Shown here piece after piece: positions 24,433 through 33,679 of a DNA stretch of 64,000 nt. The notes under the pieces were generated by a model that worked only from the letters and a program-made list of their open reading frames with translations, was not told where the DNA came from and did no database searches. The position numbers and the translations under genes are program-made. This DNA is from Desulfobacterales bacterium. GTDB taxonomy: Bacteria; Desulfobacterota; Desulfobacteria; Desulfobacterales; JASJAZ01. The stretch lies in the NCBI GenBank assembly GCA_030066785.1, contig JASJAZ010000072.1:1-64000 (forward strand). Direction: 5' to 3'. Each line of letters begins with the position of its first letter. Within the stretch, counting starts at the first letter, position 1.

Positions 24433-25809
24433 ATGGCGCTTGATCACCAAATTTTGATTGTTGAAGTCGATCCCAAAGAAAGGGTTGCACTGCGCAAGCT
24501 TGTGGAAGAGCGTGGTTATCATGCCACCACCGCGCGTGATGGAAACGATGCGCAAAAAAAACTTTTAAATGATGAATTCCCCTTAGTCATTGCCAACTAC
24601 GTTATTCCAGGCTTCAGTAGCCGGAAATTTTTGGACTGTGTCAAGTCTCACAATGAACAAACCGAAGTGATCTTTATATCCGATCATGTATCCGTTGAAA
24701 GTGCTGTAGAAGCAATGCGATTCGGTGCCATGGATTTTATATGCCGCCCGATCGATACAGACCAGTTAATTGAACTGGTTAAAAAATCGTTCACCCGCAA
24801 CGGTAAATCTGTCGGGCACGGGCCCAATTCCGTCTCCGCGACCAAAATTGTTGCCCAAGACCAATCCATGCGGCGCTTGATGGATCTTGCCAAACAGATT
24901 GCGGACAGTCGCGCATCGGTTTTAATCGAAGGCGAAAGTGGCACTGGTAAAGAACTGTTTGCGCGCTACCTCCACGAGCACAGCCAACGGTGCCAGAGTC
25001 CTTTTATTGCTGTTAACTGCGGCGCGCTGCCTGAAACACTTCTTGAAAGTGAATTGTTTGGCCACGAAAAAGGTGCGTTTACCGGTGCCATTTCCCAAAA
25101 GCCGGGTAAATTTGAGTTGGCTGATAGGGGCACACTTTTGTTGGATGAAATCACAGAAATGCAATTTCACCTGCAGGCCAAATTGCTGCGGGTTCTTCAG
25201 GAAAAAGAAATTGATCGCGTAGGGGGCAGACATCCGGTGTCGGTAGATGTCCGCATCATCGCCACCACCAATCGCAACATTAGAAAAGCGATTGAAAAAG
25301 GTGAATTTCGATCGGATCTTTTTTATCGGTTAAATGTCATTCCGTTCAAGATTCCACCATTGCGTGATCGCCATGAAGATATCCCGGTTTTGGCACAATA
25401 TTTTGTTGAAAAGTACAATCAAATTGACGGAAGAAATGTCAAAAGTTTGGCGACCTCAGCCTTAAATCAGCTTTTGCAGCATCCATTCCCAGGCAATGTG
25501 CGCGAACTGGAAAACATTATCGAGCGCGCCGTTTTGCTGTGCAACGGCGAAACGATTCAACCGGAAGATTTGTTCATTGGCCATACGTTGCTGGAAACGC
25601 CGTCAGATATTTCACAAGATTTTGAATTTGAACAAAATTTAATGTCTTTTCCACTGAAAGAGGTTGAAAAGAAACTTATTTTTCACACCTTAGATAAGAC
25701 CAATGGCAACCGCACCCATGCCGCCAAAATGTTAGGCATCAGTGTCAGAACACTGCGCAACAAGCTGAATGAATACAAAGAAAAAATGGATGCGCTTGAA
25801 CCCGGCTAA
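24433..25809 (+). CDS. Sigma-54-dependent activator lacking the phosphoacceptor Asp (NtrC family, flagellar)
   Basis: The 458-residue protein has a receiver-like domain (1-120), AAA+ domain (about 135-375) and a Fis-type helix-turn-helix (about 424-448, [22 protein letters not shown]). Walker A GESGTGKE is at 167-174 and GAFTGA at 214-219, so sigma-54 activation should work. In the receiver the phosphoacceptor Asp is Asn (N55 in [10 protein letters not shown]), the conserved Lys is Arg (R105), and one residue of the acidic pair is lost (E11-V12). It therefore cannot be phosphorylated in the normal way. Control may be by a partner protein, as FliX controls FlbD in Caulobacter. The gene follows the TPR gene by 32 bases and precedes flgB. 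Confidence 0.9.
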   Translation: MALDHQILIVEVDPKERVALRKLVEERGYHATTARDGNDAQKKLLNDEFPLVIANYVIPGFSSRKFLDCVKSHNEQTEVIFISDHVSVESAVEAMRFGAMDFICRPIDTDQLIELVKKSFTRNGKSVGHGPNSVSATKIVAQDQSMRRLMDLAKQIADSRASVLIEGESGTGKELFARYLHEHSQRCQSPFIAVNCGALPETLLESELFGHEKGAFTGAISQKPGKFELADRGTLLLDEITEMQFHLQAKLLRVLQEKEIDRVGGRHPVSVDVRIIATTNRNIRKAIEKGEFRSDLFYRLNVIPFKIPPLRDRHEDIPVLAQYFVEKYNQIDGRNVKSLATSALNQLLQHPFPGNVRELENIIERAVLLCNGETIQPEDLFIGHTLLETPSDISQDFEFEQNLMSFPLKEVEKKLIFHTLDKTNGNRTHAAKMLGISVRTLRNKLNEYKEKMDALEPG

Positions 25810-25928
25810 CCTTTCGATTTCCGGTCATAAAAAAAATTTTTCTACCTTTGTTGCCTTTATCATTGCGACATAAGTTTTAGAGTATGCACAATCGCAGTCT
25901 AGCGTTCATAGCGTTTTTTGGCATGGTT

Positions 25929-25944
25929 AGGCACATTATTTGCT
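25929..25944 (+). promoter_or_regulatory. Sigma-54 promoter of the flgB operon
   Basis: AGGCAC-N5-TTGCT matches the -24/-12 consensus with one mismatch and correct GG-N10-GC spacing. It lies 61 bases before flgB. Confidence 0.75.
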
Positions 25945-26004
25945 AACTACTTTGGGTTAAATGTTGAAGGATAAATTTCATAGCATTGTATCGAAAGGAC
26001 TATT

Positions 26005-26403
26005 ATGGCCGACTCCTTAGTAACCGATTCAACACTCAATGCGCTTGAAAAGGCTTTGGATATCTCCACGCAAAGACATACTCTTATTACCAACAACATC
26101 GCCAATGTTGATACCATTGGTTACAAACCCAAAGATCTTGATTTTAAAAAAACTTTGCGCAAAGCGCTTAATAGCAATTCGATCAATTTGCATCAAACCC
26201 ATCCGCAACACATCCAAGTTGGTTCCGGTGCGACCGGGCAACGCCAAGACGCGGGCACTGTCAAAGAACTGCAGCGGCGTCCGGATGTCGATAAGGAAAT
26301 GGCCCATTTGATTGAAAACAACATAAAATTTCGGACAAGCGTTGAAATGCTGCTACGCAAAATGAACATGATTCGGCATGCGATTGCGGAAGGAGGACGC
26401 TAA
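26005..26403 (+). CDS. flgB: Flagellar proximal rod protein FlgB
   Basis: FlgB forms part of the rod that crosses the periplasm. The 132-residue protein has the conserved N-terminal rod/hook helix with LITNNIANVDTIGYKPKDLDFK and a C-terminal helix (KFRTSVEMLLRKMNMIRHAI), as in all axial proteins; length is typical. It is the first gene after a sigma-54 promoter. Its TAA overlaps the flgC ATG by one base, so the two are coupled. Like other rod subunits it is exported by the flagellar type III system, not by Sec, and no signal peptide is present. Confidence 0.95.
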   Translation: MADSLVTDSTLNALEKALDISTQRHTLITNNIANVDTIGYKPKDLDFKKTLRKALNSNSINLHQTHPQHIQVGSGATGQRQDAGTVKELQRRPDVDKEMAHLIENNIKFRTSVEMLLRKMNMIRHAIAEGGR

Positions 26404-26837
26404 TGGATTTACTCCAGGCAATGCAAGTCAGCGCCACCGGACTGAGCGCGCATAGATCCAAAATAAATGTAATCGCTGAAAACTTGGCCAACGCTGAGAG
26501 CACCCGTACCCAGGATGATGAACCGTATCGGCGCAAAATGGTAGTATTTAGTGAAAAAAGGCTAAACGATTTTAGAAGCGTTTATGGGCGTCTGAAATCG
26601 AACCCTTCAGGCGTTCAAGTGACAGATGTCGTTCGGTCTCAAAAAGAATTTCGGCTGGTGCACAATCCCGATCATCCCGATGCCGATCCCGAAACCGGAT
26701 TTGTGTCAATGCCCAATGTAGACCTTTTGACTGAAATCGCGGACATGATGATTGCACGCCGATCTTTTGAAGCCAATGTAACAGCCCTGTCCAATACCCG
26801 CAGCATGATATTGAAGGCTTTGGAAATCGGAAAATAA
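26403..26837 (+). CDS. flgC: Flagellar proximal rod protein FlgC
   Basis: FlgC is a second rod subunit. The 144-residue product shows SATGLSAHRSKINVIAENLANAEST, the N-terminal rod motif, and MPNVDLLTEIADMMIARRSFEANVTALSNTRSMILKALEIGK, the strongly conserved FlgC C-terminus. Start overlaps flgB, and fliE follows after a short gap. This flgB-flgC-fliE order is the common one across bacteria. Confidence 0.96.
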   Translation: MDLLQAMQVSATGLSAHRSKINVIAENLANAESTRTQDDEPYRRKMVVFSEKRLNDFRSVYGRLKSNPSGVQVTDVVRSQKEFRLVHNPDHPDADPETGFVSMPNVDLLTEIADMMIARRSFEANVTALSNTRSMILKALEIGK

Positions 26838-26866
26838 TGTTAGCACGTCGATGAGAGGAAAATGCT

Positions 26867-27157
26867 TTGGATAAGATCAGTATCAACCCCAATTCAATTG
26901 TCAACAATCGTTATCTAAAACCGGATTCTGAATTAAAACCCAAGGGTTTTGGGGCTACACTTAAACAGGCTGTGTCAAGGGTCAATCAAGCGCAGCTAAC
27001 CGCCGATTCAGCCGCAAAGCAAGCTGTGCAGGGTGAACTTGGCATTCACGAGGGTATGGTTGCACTGAGTAAGGCTGAAATTTCATTAAGGCTGTTGATA
27101 CAGGTCAGAAATAAAGCCATGGAAGCGTACAACCATATCATGCGAATGCAATTCTAA
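26867..27157 (+). CDS. fliE: Flagellar hook-basal body complex protein FliE
   Basis: FliE joins the MS ring to the rod. The 96-residue protein is read from a TTG at 26867 preceded by GAGAGGAAA, a good Shine-Dalgarno. The C-terminal helix AEISLRLLIQVRNKAMEAYNHIMRMQF is diagnostic. The start gives the normal FliE length of about 100. It lies between flgC and fliF as expected. Confidence 0.94.
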   Translation: MDKISINPNSIVNNRYLKPDSELKPKGFGATLKQAVSRVNQAQLTADSAAKQAVQGELGIHEGMVALSKAEISLRLLIQVRNKAMEAYNHIMRMQF

Positions 27158-27272
27158 TCCATTTGACTTGATCAGTCGGTTGGGCGGAGGCAGCCAATTA
27201 AGATCAGCAGGCTAACGTGAAAATCACATTTTTTTTACTAACCGGTTAAGTTTTGGAATGCAATAAAGAACT

Positions 27273-28856
27273 ATGAATCCAGTTGTCGAACAAACGAGCA
27301 GTATTTTGAAATCAATGCCGCTTTCACGCAAAATTGCGATGGTGGCCGTACTCGGGTTGGTGGTCACAGGTTTTGCCCTCATGTTTTTCTGGGCCAACAC
27401 GATCGACTATCAGCCGTTATACACCAATCTTTCACCTGAGGATGCGTCTGAAATCATCGCCAAACTAAAAGAGCAACGCGTTGCCTATCAATTAGGTGGT
27501 GGCGGCACCATGATCCTGGTTCCTGCAGAAAAAGTGTATGACGTGCGTCTAAGCATGGCGGGGGCTGGCCTTCCAAGCGGCGGTGCCGTCGGCTACGAAC
27601 TATTTGATGAGACCGATTTCGGTACCACCGAGTTTGTCCAAAAATTAAACTACAAGCGGGCATTGCAAGGCGAGTTGGCGCGAACCATTAAACAGTTTCG
27701 TGAAATCGTCGATGCCAAAGTCCTGGTCGTAATGCCGAAAAATTCCATATTCATCCAAGAGACCAAACCTCCTTCCGCATCAGTCTTATTAAAACTTCGA
27801 TCAAGCATGGGCCAAGAAAAAGTTGATGCGATTGTTCACTTAGTGGCCAGTGCCATTGAAGATCTTTCACCGGAGCGGGTGACGGTGGTGGATACCAACG
27901 GCAAAGTATTGTCGCGAGGAAATCCGGAGGAAAAAGTTGGTTCATTGGCCAGCAGTCAATTCGATTATAAATCTGCATATGAAAAGAACTTAGCTGCTCG
28001 TATCCAAACGATGCTGGAACAAATAGTGGGTGAAGGCAAGGCGATTGTTCGCGTGAGTGCCGATATGAGCTTTGACCAAGTTAACATCAATGAAGAATTA
28101 TATGACCCTGATAGCCAAGTTATTCGAAGTAAACAAAGCATTGTAGAGTCAGCAGACCAGCGGGCTGGTTCATCCGGCAGTGTTTCCAGCGTCAATCCCG
28201 TGGGTGCTGCTGCTAGTACAACCGCACCTCAGAACCGTTCCGATCGCAGTCAACGCCAGGATGAAACGGTTAATTATGAAATCAACCGGACTATTCGGCA
28301 AGTTGTCAAACCAGTGGGGACCGTCCAGCGTCTCTCGGTCGCAACGGTTTTGGACGGCTCCTACGTTTTTGAAACCGATGCTAATGGCAATCAGGTTCGT
28401 AAATATGTGGCCCGCACTAAAGAAGAGTTAGCACATTTTAAAACAATCGTTCAAAATGCCATGGGCTACAGTTCTGACCGCGAGGATCAGGTATCGGTGG
28501 AATCGTTTCCCTTTGCCTACATGGATGAGATGACCATGGAAAAATCGCCGGCATTCGATTGGGTGCCGCTGGTCAAACAGTATGGCCGCACCATATTAAA
28601 CGTTTTTCTGATTCTGCTGGTGTTCCTATTCGTGGTGCGACCGATGATAAAAACGGTTAAAGAGGTTAAAAGCACGGTGGTTCAATCACTCCCGGCGGGA
28701 GCGGGCCGACCGGATGAATTGCCGGAGCCACCAGCCGCGGCGGGATTACCTGAATTGGCAGATCAAGATCCCCGTCAAAAAGCGGAAAATTTGGCTAAAC
28801 AGAATGTTGATAAAACATCTAATCTTATTCGCGGCTGGATCGGAGAAGCAAGCTAG
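27273..28856 (+). CDS. fliF: Flagellar MS-ring protein FliF
   Basis: FliF builds the MS ring in the inner membrane, the base on which rotor and export gate assemble. The 527-residue protein has two membrane helices (about 20-43 and 441-463) enclosing a large periplasmic part with the YscJ-like domain (NTIDYQPLYTNLSPEDASEIIAKLKE). A short cytoplasmic tail after 465 should bind FliG, and its C-terminal end (NLIRGWIGEAS) fits that role. The periplasmic middle has a low-complexity Ser/Gly/Asn region (about 290-325), as usual. It is followed two bases later by fliG. Confidence 0.95.
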   Translation: MNPVVEQTSSILKSMPLSRKIAMVAVLGLVVTGFALMFFWANTIDYQPLYTNLSPEDASEIIAKLKEQRVAYQLGGGGTMILVPAEKVYDVRLSMAGAGLPSGGAVGYELFDETDFGTTEFVQKLNYKRALQGELARTIKQFREIVDAKVLVVMPKNSIFIQETKPPSASVLLKLRSSMGQEKVDAIVHLVASAIEDLSPERVTVVDTNGKVLSRGNPEEKVGSLASSQFDYKSAYEKNLAARIQTMLEQIVGEGKAIVRVSADMSFDQVNINEELYDPDSQVIRSKQSIVESADQRAGSSGSVSSVNPVGAAASTTAPQNRSDRSQRQDETVNYEINRTIRQVVKPVGTVQRLSVATVLDGSYVFETDANGNQVRKYVARTKEELAHFKTIVQNAMGYSSDREDQVSVESFPFAYMDEMTMEKSPAFDWVPLVKQYGRTILNVFLILLVFLFVVRPMIKTVKEVKSTVVQSLPAGAGRPDELPEPPAAAGLPELADQDPRQKAENLAKQNVDKTSNLIRGWIGEAS

Positions 28857-28858
28857 CA

Positions 28859-29875
28859 ATGAATATGAAAGTAGATCCTCAAAACTTAAGCGGTGTTCAA
28901 AAGGCGGCGATCTTTTTACTTAAAATGGGCGAAGAATATGCCAGCGATATTTTACAAAAGATGACGGATGAAGAAATTAAGAAGACAGCCACGGCTATGG
29001 CGGAAATCGATGAAATCCCGCCTGAAATGCTCAATGCAGTTATGAGTGAATTTATCGAAAATTATGAGGACACTGACCGTTTGATAGTGCAGGGTGAGAG
29101 CTTTATAAAAAATGTCATCGATAAAAGTCTTAGCAAACAAAAAGCTGAGACAATTCATACCGAGTTGAATAGGCGCAGGCGCGACAAGCCTTTTGCTTGG
29201 TGCCAGAATGTGGATGTAAATACTCTGGCGACACAGATCAGCGGTGAGCATCCGCAAACCATTGCCATGATTTTGGCCTATTTACCACCTGATATCGCGT
29301 CAGAGATATTGATCACGCTTTCTGATGATCTGAAAGGCGACATTGCTGTACGCATTGCCCAATTAGGTCAGGTGCCCGAGGAAATTGTAGGGGCTGTGGA
29401 CCGGGCGTTGCGCGAAAAGGTGGGCAAAATTGGGGGGAGTGGATCTGAGGCTGGCGGTGTGGAAACGCTGGTGGGAATCTTGAATTCTGTCGATCGCTCA
29501 ACTGAAGAAATCATTATGGAATCCATCGAAGATGAACATTCCACTATGGCTACCGAAATCCGGGAAATGATGTTTGTCTTTGAAGATCTTACCAGTATTG
29601 ATGACCGCGGAATGCGTGAAATTCTTAAACGTGTCGAAAGCAATCAACTGGTGCTTGCAATGAAAACTGCCAGTGAAGAGATGAAAGAAAAAATATTCGG
29701 TAACTTATCATCGCGTGCAGCCGAGATGCTACGTGAAGATCTGGAAGTGATGGGACCGGTTAGACTGACTGAAGTTGAAGAAGCTCAGCAAGCCATTATC
29801 CGTGCTGCCAAGGAATTGGAAGCTGAAGGTACGATTGTTTTAGGCGGCAAAGGAAAGGAGGATATCCTTGTCTGA
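28859..29875 (+). CDS. fliG: Flagellar motor switch protein FliG
   Basis: FliG is the rotor protein that receives torque from MotA. The 338-residue product has the N-terminal FliF-binding domain (VQKAAIFLLKMGEEYASDILQKM), the middle EHPQ motif at GEHPQTIAMILAYL (about 122-135), and the C-terminal charged torque helix region MFVFEDLTSIDDRGMREILKRV. Length and motif order match the family. Its last bases contain the Shine-Dalgarno and TTG start of fliH. Confidence 0.96.
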   Translation: MNMKVDPQNLSGVQKAAIFLLKMGEEYASDILQKMTDEEIKKTATAMAEIDEIPPEMLNAVMSEFIENYEDTDRLIVQGESFIKNVIDKSLSKQKAETIHTELNRRRRDKPFAWCQNVDVNTLATQISGEHPQTIAMILAYLPPDIASEILITLSDDLKGDIAVRIAQLGQVPEEIVGAVDRALREKVGKIGGSGSEAGGVETLVGILNSVDRSTEEIIMESIEDEHSTMATEIREMMFVFEDLTSIDDRGMREILKRVESNQLVLAMKTASEEMKEKIFGNLSSRAAEMLREDLEVMGPVRLTEVEEAQQAIIRAAKELEAEGTIVLGGKGKEDILV

Positions 29876-30635
29876 TCATGTTGCCCGACCTGATAAGCAA
29901 ACCGCTGACTGGCAGCAGCTTAACCTGGACCGGCTTGAAAAGTTGAATTCCAATGACATACAGGTTCTCGATGTTCAAGCTAATTTGCCGGAAGATTCAT
30001 TCCGCATCTTTTATGATAATTCTCGAGAAATAGGGGCTCCAGACGAGTTTGTCAATCTGCAAGACGATGCTCTGAATCAAGATCCCGATGCACTCCGGTC
30101 AACGGCGACGACTACCCCGCCAGGGGAAGTAGATGCTGAGATCGTGGAGGCCAAAAAAGGCATCGATGAAGCCACCCATAAGTTGGAAATGATGCTGAAT
30201 GCGATTGAATCTTACTGGGATCACCTAATTAATCATTATGAAGAGCAGCTTCTCAAACTCATTTGCCAAGTGGCCGAAACAATAATTTACACCCAAATCG
30301 GTTTAGACCGGGAAGTTGTAAAGCGCACAATCTTAAATGTGTTTAAAACAATACCGCAACCAACCAATGTCAGCATTCATATTCACCCGGATGATTATGA
30401 ACAAATCGATACCGCCAAAGCTGAATTTTTTGAAAATATCCAAACCCTGAAGCAGGTATCGGTTGTATCCGATACCACCATCACACGAGGTGGCTGCAGG
30501 GTTATGTCGGATGTCGGCGCGGTCAATACCGACATCGAAGCAAGGCTAGAGGATGTCAAAAGCAGCTTAATGGAAGCCTGGGCGGCACACACCAATACAG
30601 AGGATGATCACCTAAGGCAGGCTTCTGATGCTTAA
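29868..30635 (+). CDS. fliH: Flagellar assembly protein FliH
   Basis: FliH holds the FliI ATPase in check and links it to the C ring. The 255-residue protein is read from a TTG at 29868 inside the end of fliG, with AAAGGAGG just upstream. The N-terminal 100 residues are acidic and variable. The C-terminal half has the typical FliH/YscL segment (EEQLLKLICQVAETIIYTQIGLDREVVKRTILNVF, then VSIHIHPDDYEQI, then TRGGCRVMSDVGAVNTDIEARL). It overlaps fliI by eight bases. Confidence 0.93.
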   Translation: MSDHVARPDKQTADWQQLNLDRLEKLNSNDIQVLDVQANLPEDSFRIFYDNSREIGAPDEFVNLQDDALNQDPDALRSTATTTPPGEVDAEIVEAKKGIDEATHKLEMMLNAIESYWDHLINHYEEQLLKLICQVAETIIYTQIGLDREVVKRTILNVFKTIPQPTNVSIHIHPDDYEQIDTAKAEFFENIQTLKQVSVVSDTTITRGGCRVMSDVGAVNTDIEARLEDVKSSLMEAWAAHTNTEDDHLRQASDA

Positions 30636-31956
30636 CACATCACCGCGTATTGACTGGCAGCGCTACCATCATGTTTTGGAGCAGTGCAGCGGATTTAGTT
30701 TAGAAGGCCGAATTGTTGAGGTAGTCGGTCTGATAGCCGAGGGCCATGGTCTTGGAATGAGCGTTGGCAGTCTTTGCAGCATTGAAAACGAAATGAACGA
30801 AGAAATAATGGCTGAGGTTGTTGGTTTCAAAGAGAATCGTGTGTTGCTAATGCCCTATGGTGATAACCGCGGCATACGCCCTGGCAGCCGGATCCGTTTG
30901 ATTCACCAAAATCCCCAAACCCCGGTCGGCAATGACTACCTGGGAAGAGTTCTGGATGGCCTTGGGCAACCGATTGACGGTTTAGGCTCAATTCAACCGT
31001 CAGCGCAATATCCGCTCTACGGCAAACCACTGAATCCTTTGGAACGTGAACCGATCAAGGAACTGATGGATGTGGGCATTGCCGCCATCAACACCATGGT
31101 TTCGTTAGGCCAAGGCCAACGCGTTGCCATTTTGGCAGGCTCAGGGATCGGCAAAAGCATTTTAATGGGAATGATGACACGTCATACTTCCGCTGATGTC
31201 ATTGTGATTGGATTGATCGGTGAACGCGGACGGGAAGTTAAAGAATTTGTAAAGAATATTTTAGGCGCCGAAGGATTAAAACAATCTGTGGTTGTGGCCG
31301 CCACTTCCGATGCACCGCCGCTAGTCCGTATGCGGGGAGCCTATCTGGCAACTACCTTAGCGGAGTATTTCAGAGATCAAGGCCAAAATGTACTGTTGAT
31401 TATTGATTCGATTACCCGGTTTGCCATGTCATCACGCGATGTTGGTCTAGCGGCCGGAGAACCCCCCACCAACCGTGGCTATACACCTTCTTTTTTTGCG
31501 AAATTGCCGGCTCTGTTGGAGCGTGCCGGCAATGTTCAGGGTAAAGGCAGTATTACCGGTATATATACGGTATTGGTTGAGGGCGACGATATTAATGATC
31601 CGGTGGCGGACACGGTGCGATCCATCGTAGACGGGCATATTGTGCTGTCACGTAAGCTTGCCAATCGTGGTCATTATCCCGCAGTGGATGTTTTAGATAG
31701 CGTCAGCCGCGTAATGCGCGATGTTGTTGATGAAGAACATTTAACGCTGTACCAAAAGGCGGTGGAGACGCTGGCCGCATATGCCGATGCCGAAGATATG
31801 ATTACAATTGGCGCTTATGTGGATGGATCGGATTCCCGTATCGACACGGCCAAAGTGTTGGTTCCCAAAATCAATGCCTTTATGCAGCAGGAAATTGGCC
31901 GTAAAATTCCCTACGAACAGAGTTTGCAGCAGCTGCGCATAACACTCGGAGAATAG
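30628..31956 (+). CDS. fliI: Flagellum-specific ATPase FliI
   Basis: FliI is the hexameric ATPase of the flagellar type III export apparatus at the cytoplasmic face. The 442-residue protein has Walker A GSGIGKS at 171-177, Walker B LLIIDSITRFA near 250, and the F1-beta-like signature SRDVGLAAGEPPTNRGYTPS. It starts within the end of fliH and is followed by fliJ after four bases. Confidence 0.96.
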   Translation: MLNTSPRIDWQRYHHVLEQCSGFSLEGRIVEVVGLIAEGHGLGMSVGSLCSIENEMNEEIMAEVVGFKENRVLLMPYGDNRGIRPGSRIRLIHQNPQTPVGNDYLGRVLDGLGQPIDGLGSIQPSAQYPLYGKPLNPLEREPIKELMDVGIAAINTMVSLGQGQRVAILAGSGIGKSILMGMMTRHTSADVIVIGLIGERGREVKEFVKNILGAEGLKQSVVVAATSDAPPLVRMRGAYLATTLAEYFRDQGQNVLLIIDSITRFAMSSRDVGLAAGEPPTNRGYTPSFFAKLPALLERAGNVQGKGSITGIYTVLVEGDDINDPVADTVRSIVDGHIVLSRKLANRGHYPAVDVLDSVSRVMRDVVDEEHLTLYQKAVETLAAYADAEDMITIGAYVDGSDSRIDTAKVLVPKINAFMQQEIGRKIPYEQSLQQLRITLGE

Positions 31957-31960
31957 CGCC

Positions 31961-32413
31961 ATGAAAAGATTCCGATTTAAATTAGAGCCGCTACTGCAGT
32001 TTCGACAGCATCTGGAAAAGAAACAACAGTTGGAGGTTGCGCGTGCCTATACAGCGGTTATTAACTGTGAAAAATTAATTGAAAAATACCGACAGCAGGC
32101 GCGCGAAGCGACCCAGCAATTGGACAAAGAGATTGAAACCGGTATCGATGCCTCCCGCATTTTAAGATATCAATCTTTTTTAAGCGGATTGAATGCGGTC
32201 ATGGATACCGAAGAGAATCGTCATAAGGGCCTGGTAGCCAAATTATCTGATGCGCAAGGGCAGCTAGCGCGGAAATCAAAAGCAAAAAAAATATTAGAAA
32301 ATCTTAAAGATCGGCATCAAACAGGTTTTTATGCCGATCAGTTAAAAGCCGCGCAGAAAGAATATGACGAAATGGCTTTGCTGAAAAAAAATAGTAAGGA
32401 CGCATACCTATGA
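31961..32413 (+). CDS. fliJ: Flagellar export protein FliJ
   Basis: FliJ is a coiled-coil stalk protein of the export ATPase that also recycles chaperones. The 150-residue product is almost entirely helical and charged. The N-terminus KRFRFKLEPLLQFRQHLEKKQQLEVARAY is typical (F-x-F-x-L-x-x-L-L). Position after fliI supports the call. Its stop overlaps the start of the next gene (ATGA). Confidence 0.9.
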   Translation: MKRFRFKLEPLLQFRQHLEKKQQLEVARAYTAVINCEKLIEKYRQQAREATQQLDKEIETGIDASRILRYQSFLSGLNAVMDTEENRHKGLVAKLSDAQGQLARKSKAKKILENLKDRHQTGFYADQLKAAQKEYDEMALLKKNSKDAYL

Positions 32414-33063
32414 AGACAAAACGCCGTTCATACTTAAAAGCGATATTAATAGGATTTCTATTCGCTAAGATAGCCTTCACACTTTGTTATTTGGCTAGCG
32501 CCTATTCCATCACCGATTTTTTATTCCATAACAGTGAAGCGATAGCTCAGGATAAATCCCAAGTGTCAAAGGTTGATCAGAAGAATCAGTTGCCGCTAAA
32601 AACCTCCGCTGAAACTGATAAAGTTTATTCCAGTGAACTGAGCAGCAGGTTGTTTGCATTAGAAGAAAAGCGGCAACGTTTAAAGAAAGAAGAAAATCGA
32701 TTAAACGCACAGCGCAAACAACTTGAGGAGCTTAAAAAAGAAATTGAACAAAAAATAGGAGAGTTAGCCCAAATCCAACAGCAGATTGAATCTACTCTGG
32801 AAAGGCGACAAGCCGCGCAGACCGAAGTTGAACAACGCCAAAAGTTAGCACAGGAAGCCAAAATTAAACGATTGGTGAAAGTTTACACCAGTATGAAACC
32901 CAAAACGGCGGCCGCCTTAATCGAAAAGATGGACATGGATGTGGTTTTAAAATTATTTGCGCGCATGAAAGGCGAACAAATCGGCAGCATTCTTACCTAT
33001 GTCAATCGTGATCGGGCGGCTAAAATATCCGAGCTGCTGGCTCCGAAATCAAGCGCCGGCTAA
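32410..33063 (+). CDS. MotE-like flagellar protein (coiled coil plus MgtE-N-like domain)
   Basis: The 217-residue protein has an N-terminal signal-anchor helix (about residues 11-34), a long coiled coil (about 75-145, EEKRQRLKKEENRLNAQRKQLEELKKEIEQ and on), and a C-terminal helical domain like the MgtE N-terminal fold (LVKVYTSMKPKTAAALIEKMDMDVVLKLFARMKGEQIGSIL). This architecture is that of the MotE/FlbB-like proteins often found after fliJ; MotE in Rhizobiales is a periplasmic chaperone for MotC. The gene overlaps fliJ. A weak hairpin follows, so it probably ends the flgB operon. Confidence 0.8.
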   Translation: MKTKRRSYLKAILIGFLFAKIAFTLCYLASAYSITDFLFHNSEAIAQDKSQVSKVDQKNQLPLKTSAETDKVYSSELSSRLFALEEKRQRLKKEENRLNAQRKQLEELKKEIEQKIGELAQIQQQIESTLERRQAAQTEVEQRQKLAQEAKIKRLVKVYTSMKPKTAAALIEKMDMDVVLKLFARMKGEQIGSILTYVNRDRAAKISELLAPKSSAG

Positions 33064-33679
33064 TTGCTTTTGACACCGTCTGGGTGCGTGTCATTCTAAC
33101 TTAGACCCAGGGCCTGGATTCACCTTAAAAAACTTTTCAAAAAACCCATCGCATTGATAAAAATTTAATCCAGCCATCAATAGGCTGAAAAGGACTAGCC
33201 GACACGTCAATTATTCCATCAACCTAATCATATATAGGCGTTTCTCTGCCGCTCACCCTTTTAAGCGTAAAATGAGTTTCTTCATGCCCACTTTTCATCA
33301 TTAATTGCTTTGACATGAATTGAATGTTTTTTTTCCACGATATCATTTCTCAGAGTCTGTTGCCATCCGAATTGATCGTTGTTAATAGAATAGAATTTCT
33401 GGCACGGCATCCAATCCTATCGCACTATAATCGTTTTATCTGAGCCAACAGGGAAATATTTGCCGCTCACTTCTGTTTGGCAGGCAAATTTTTCTATCCA
33501 TATCCTTTGGCGCAACGGCCGGTAAAATCGCACTCCTTCTTATAGTTCTGAAAATATTCATAAAATTTACAATCATAAACACTTGGCATGTGTGTTGCTC
33601 AACAATGGGTCAATCAAATCCAGATGTATTCTTAAAAACGCTAAATTTCATACGGAAATTGCATTAGAGAGCAAGCATT
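33064..33679. other. 616-base intergenic region before fliK
   Basis: No gene is seen. It begins with a weak hairpin (TGACAC at 33071-33076 with GTGTCA at 33088-33093) that may terminate the upstream operon. It ends with the sigma-54 promoter at 33584-33599. The roughly 450 bases between are AT-rich, with no clear RNA gene or palindrome, and could hold activator sites. Confidence 0.5.
33584..33599 (+). promoter_or_regulatory. Sigma-54 promoter of fliK-flgD-flgE
   Basis: TGGCAT-N5-TTGCT matches the consensus closely with the right GG-N10-GC spacing. It is 81 bases before fliK. Confidence 0.8.

Noticed and set aside
33071-33093. Weak hairpin after the MotE-like gene as a terminator
   Set aside because: Only a 6-base stem with an 11-base loop and no T tract; mentioned in the spacer entry but not called.
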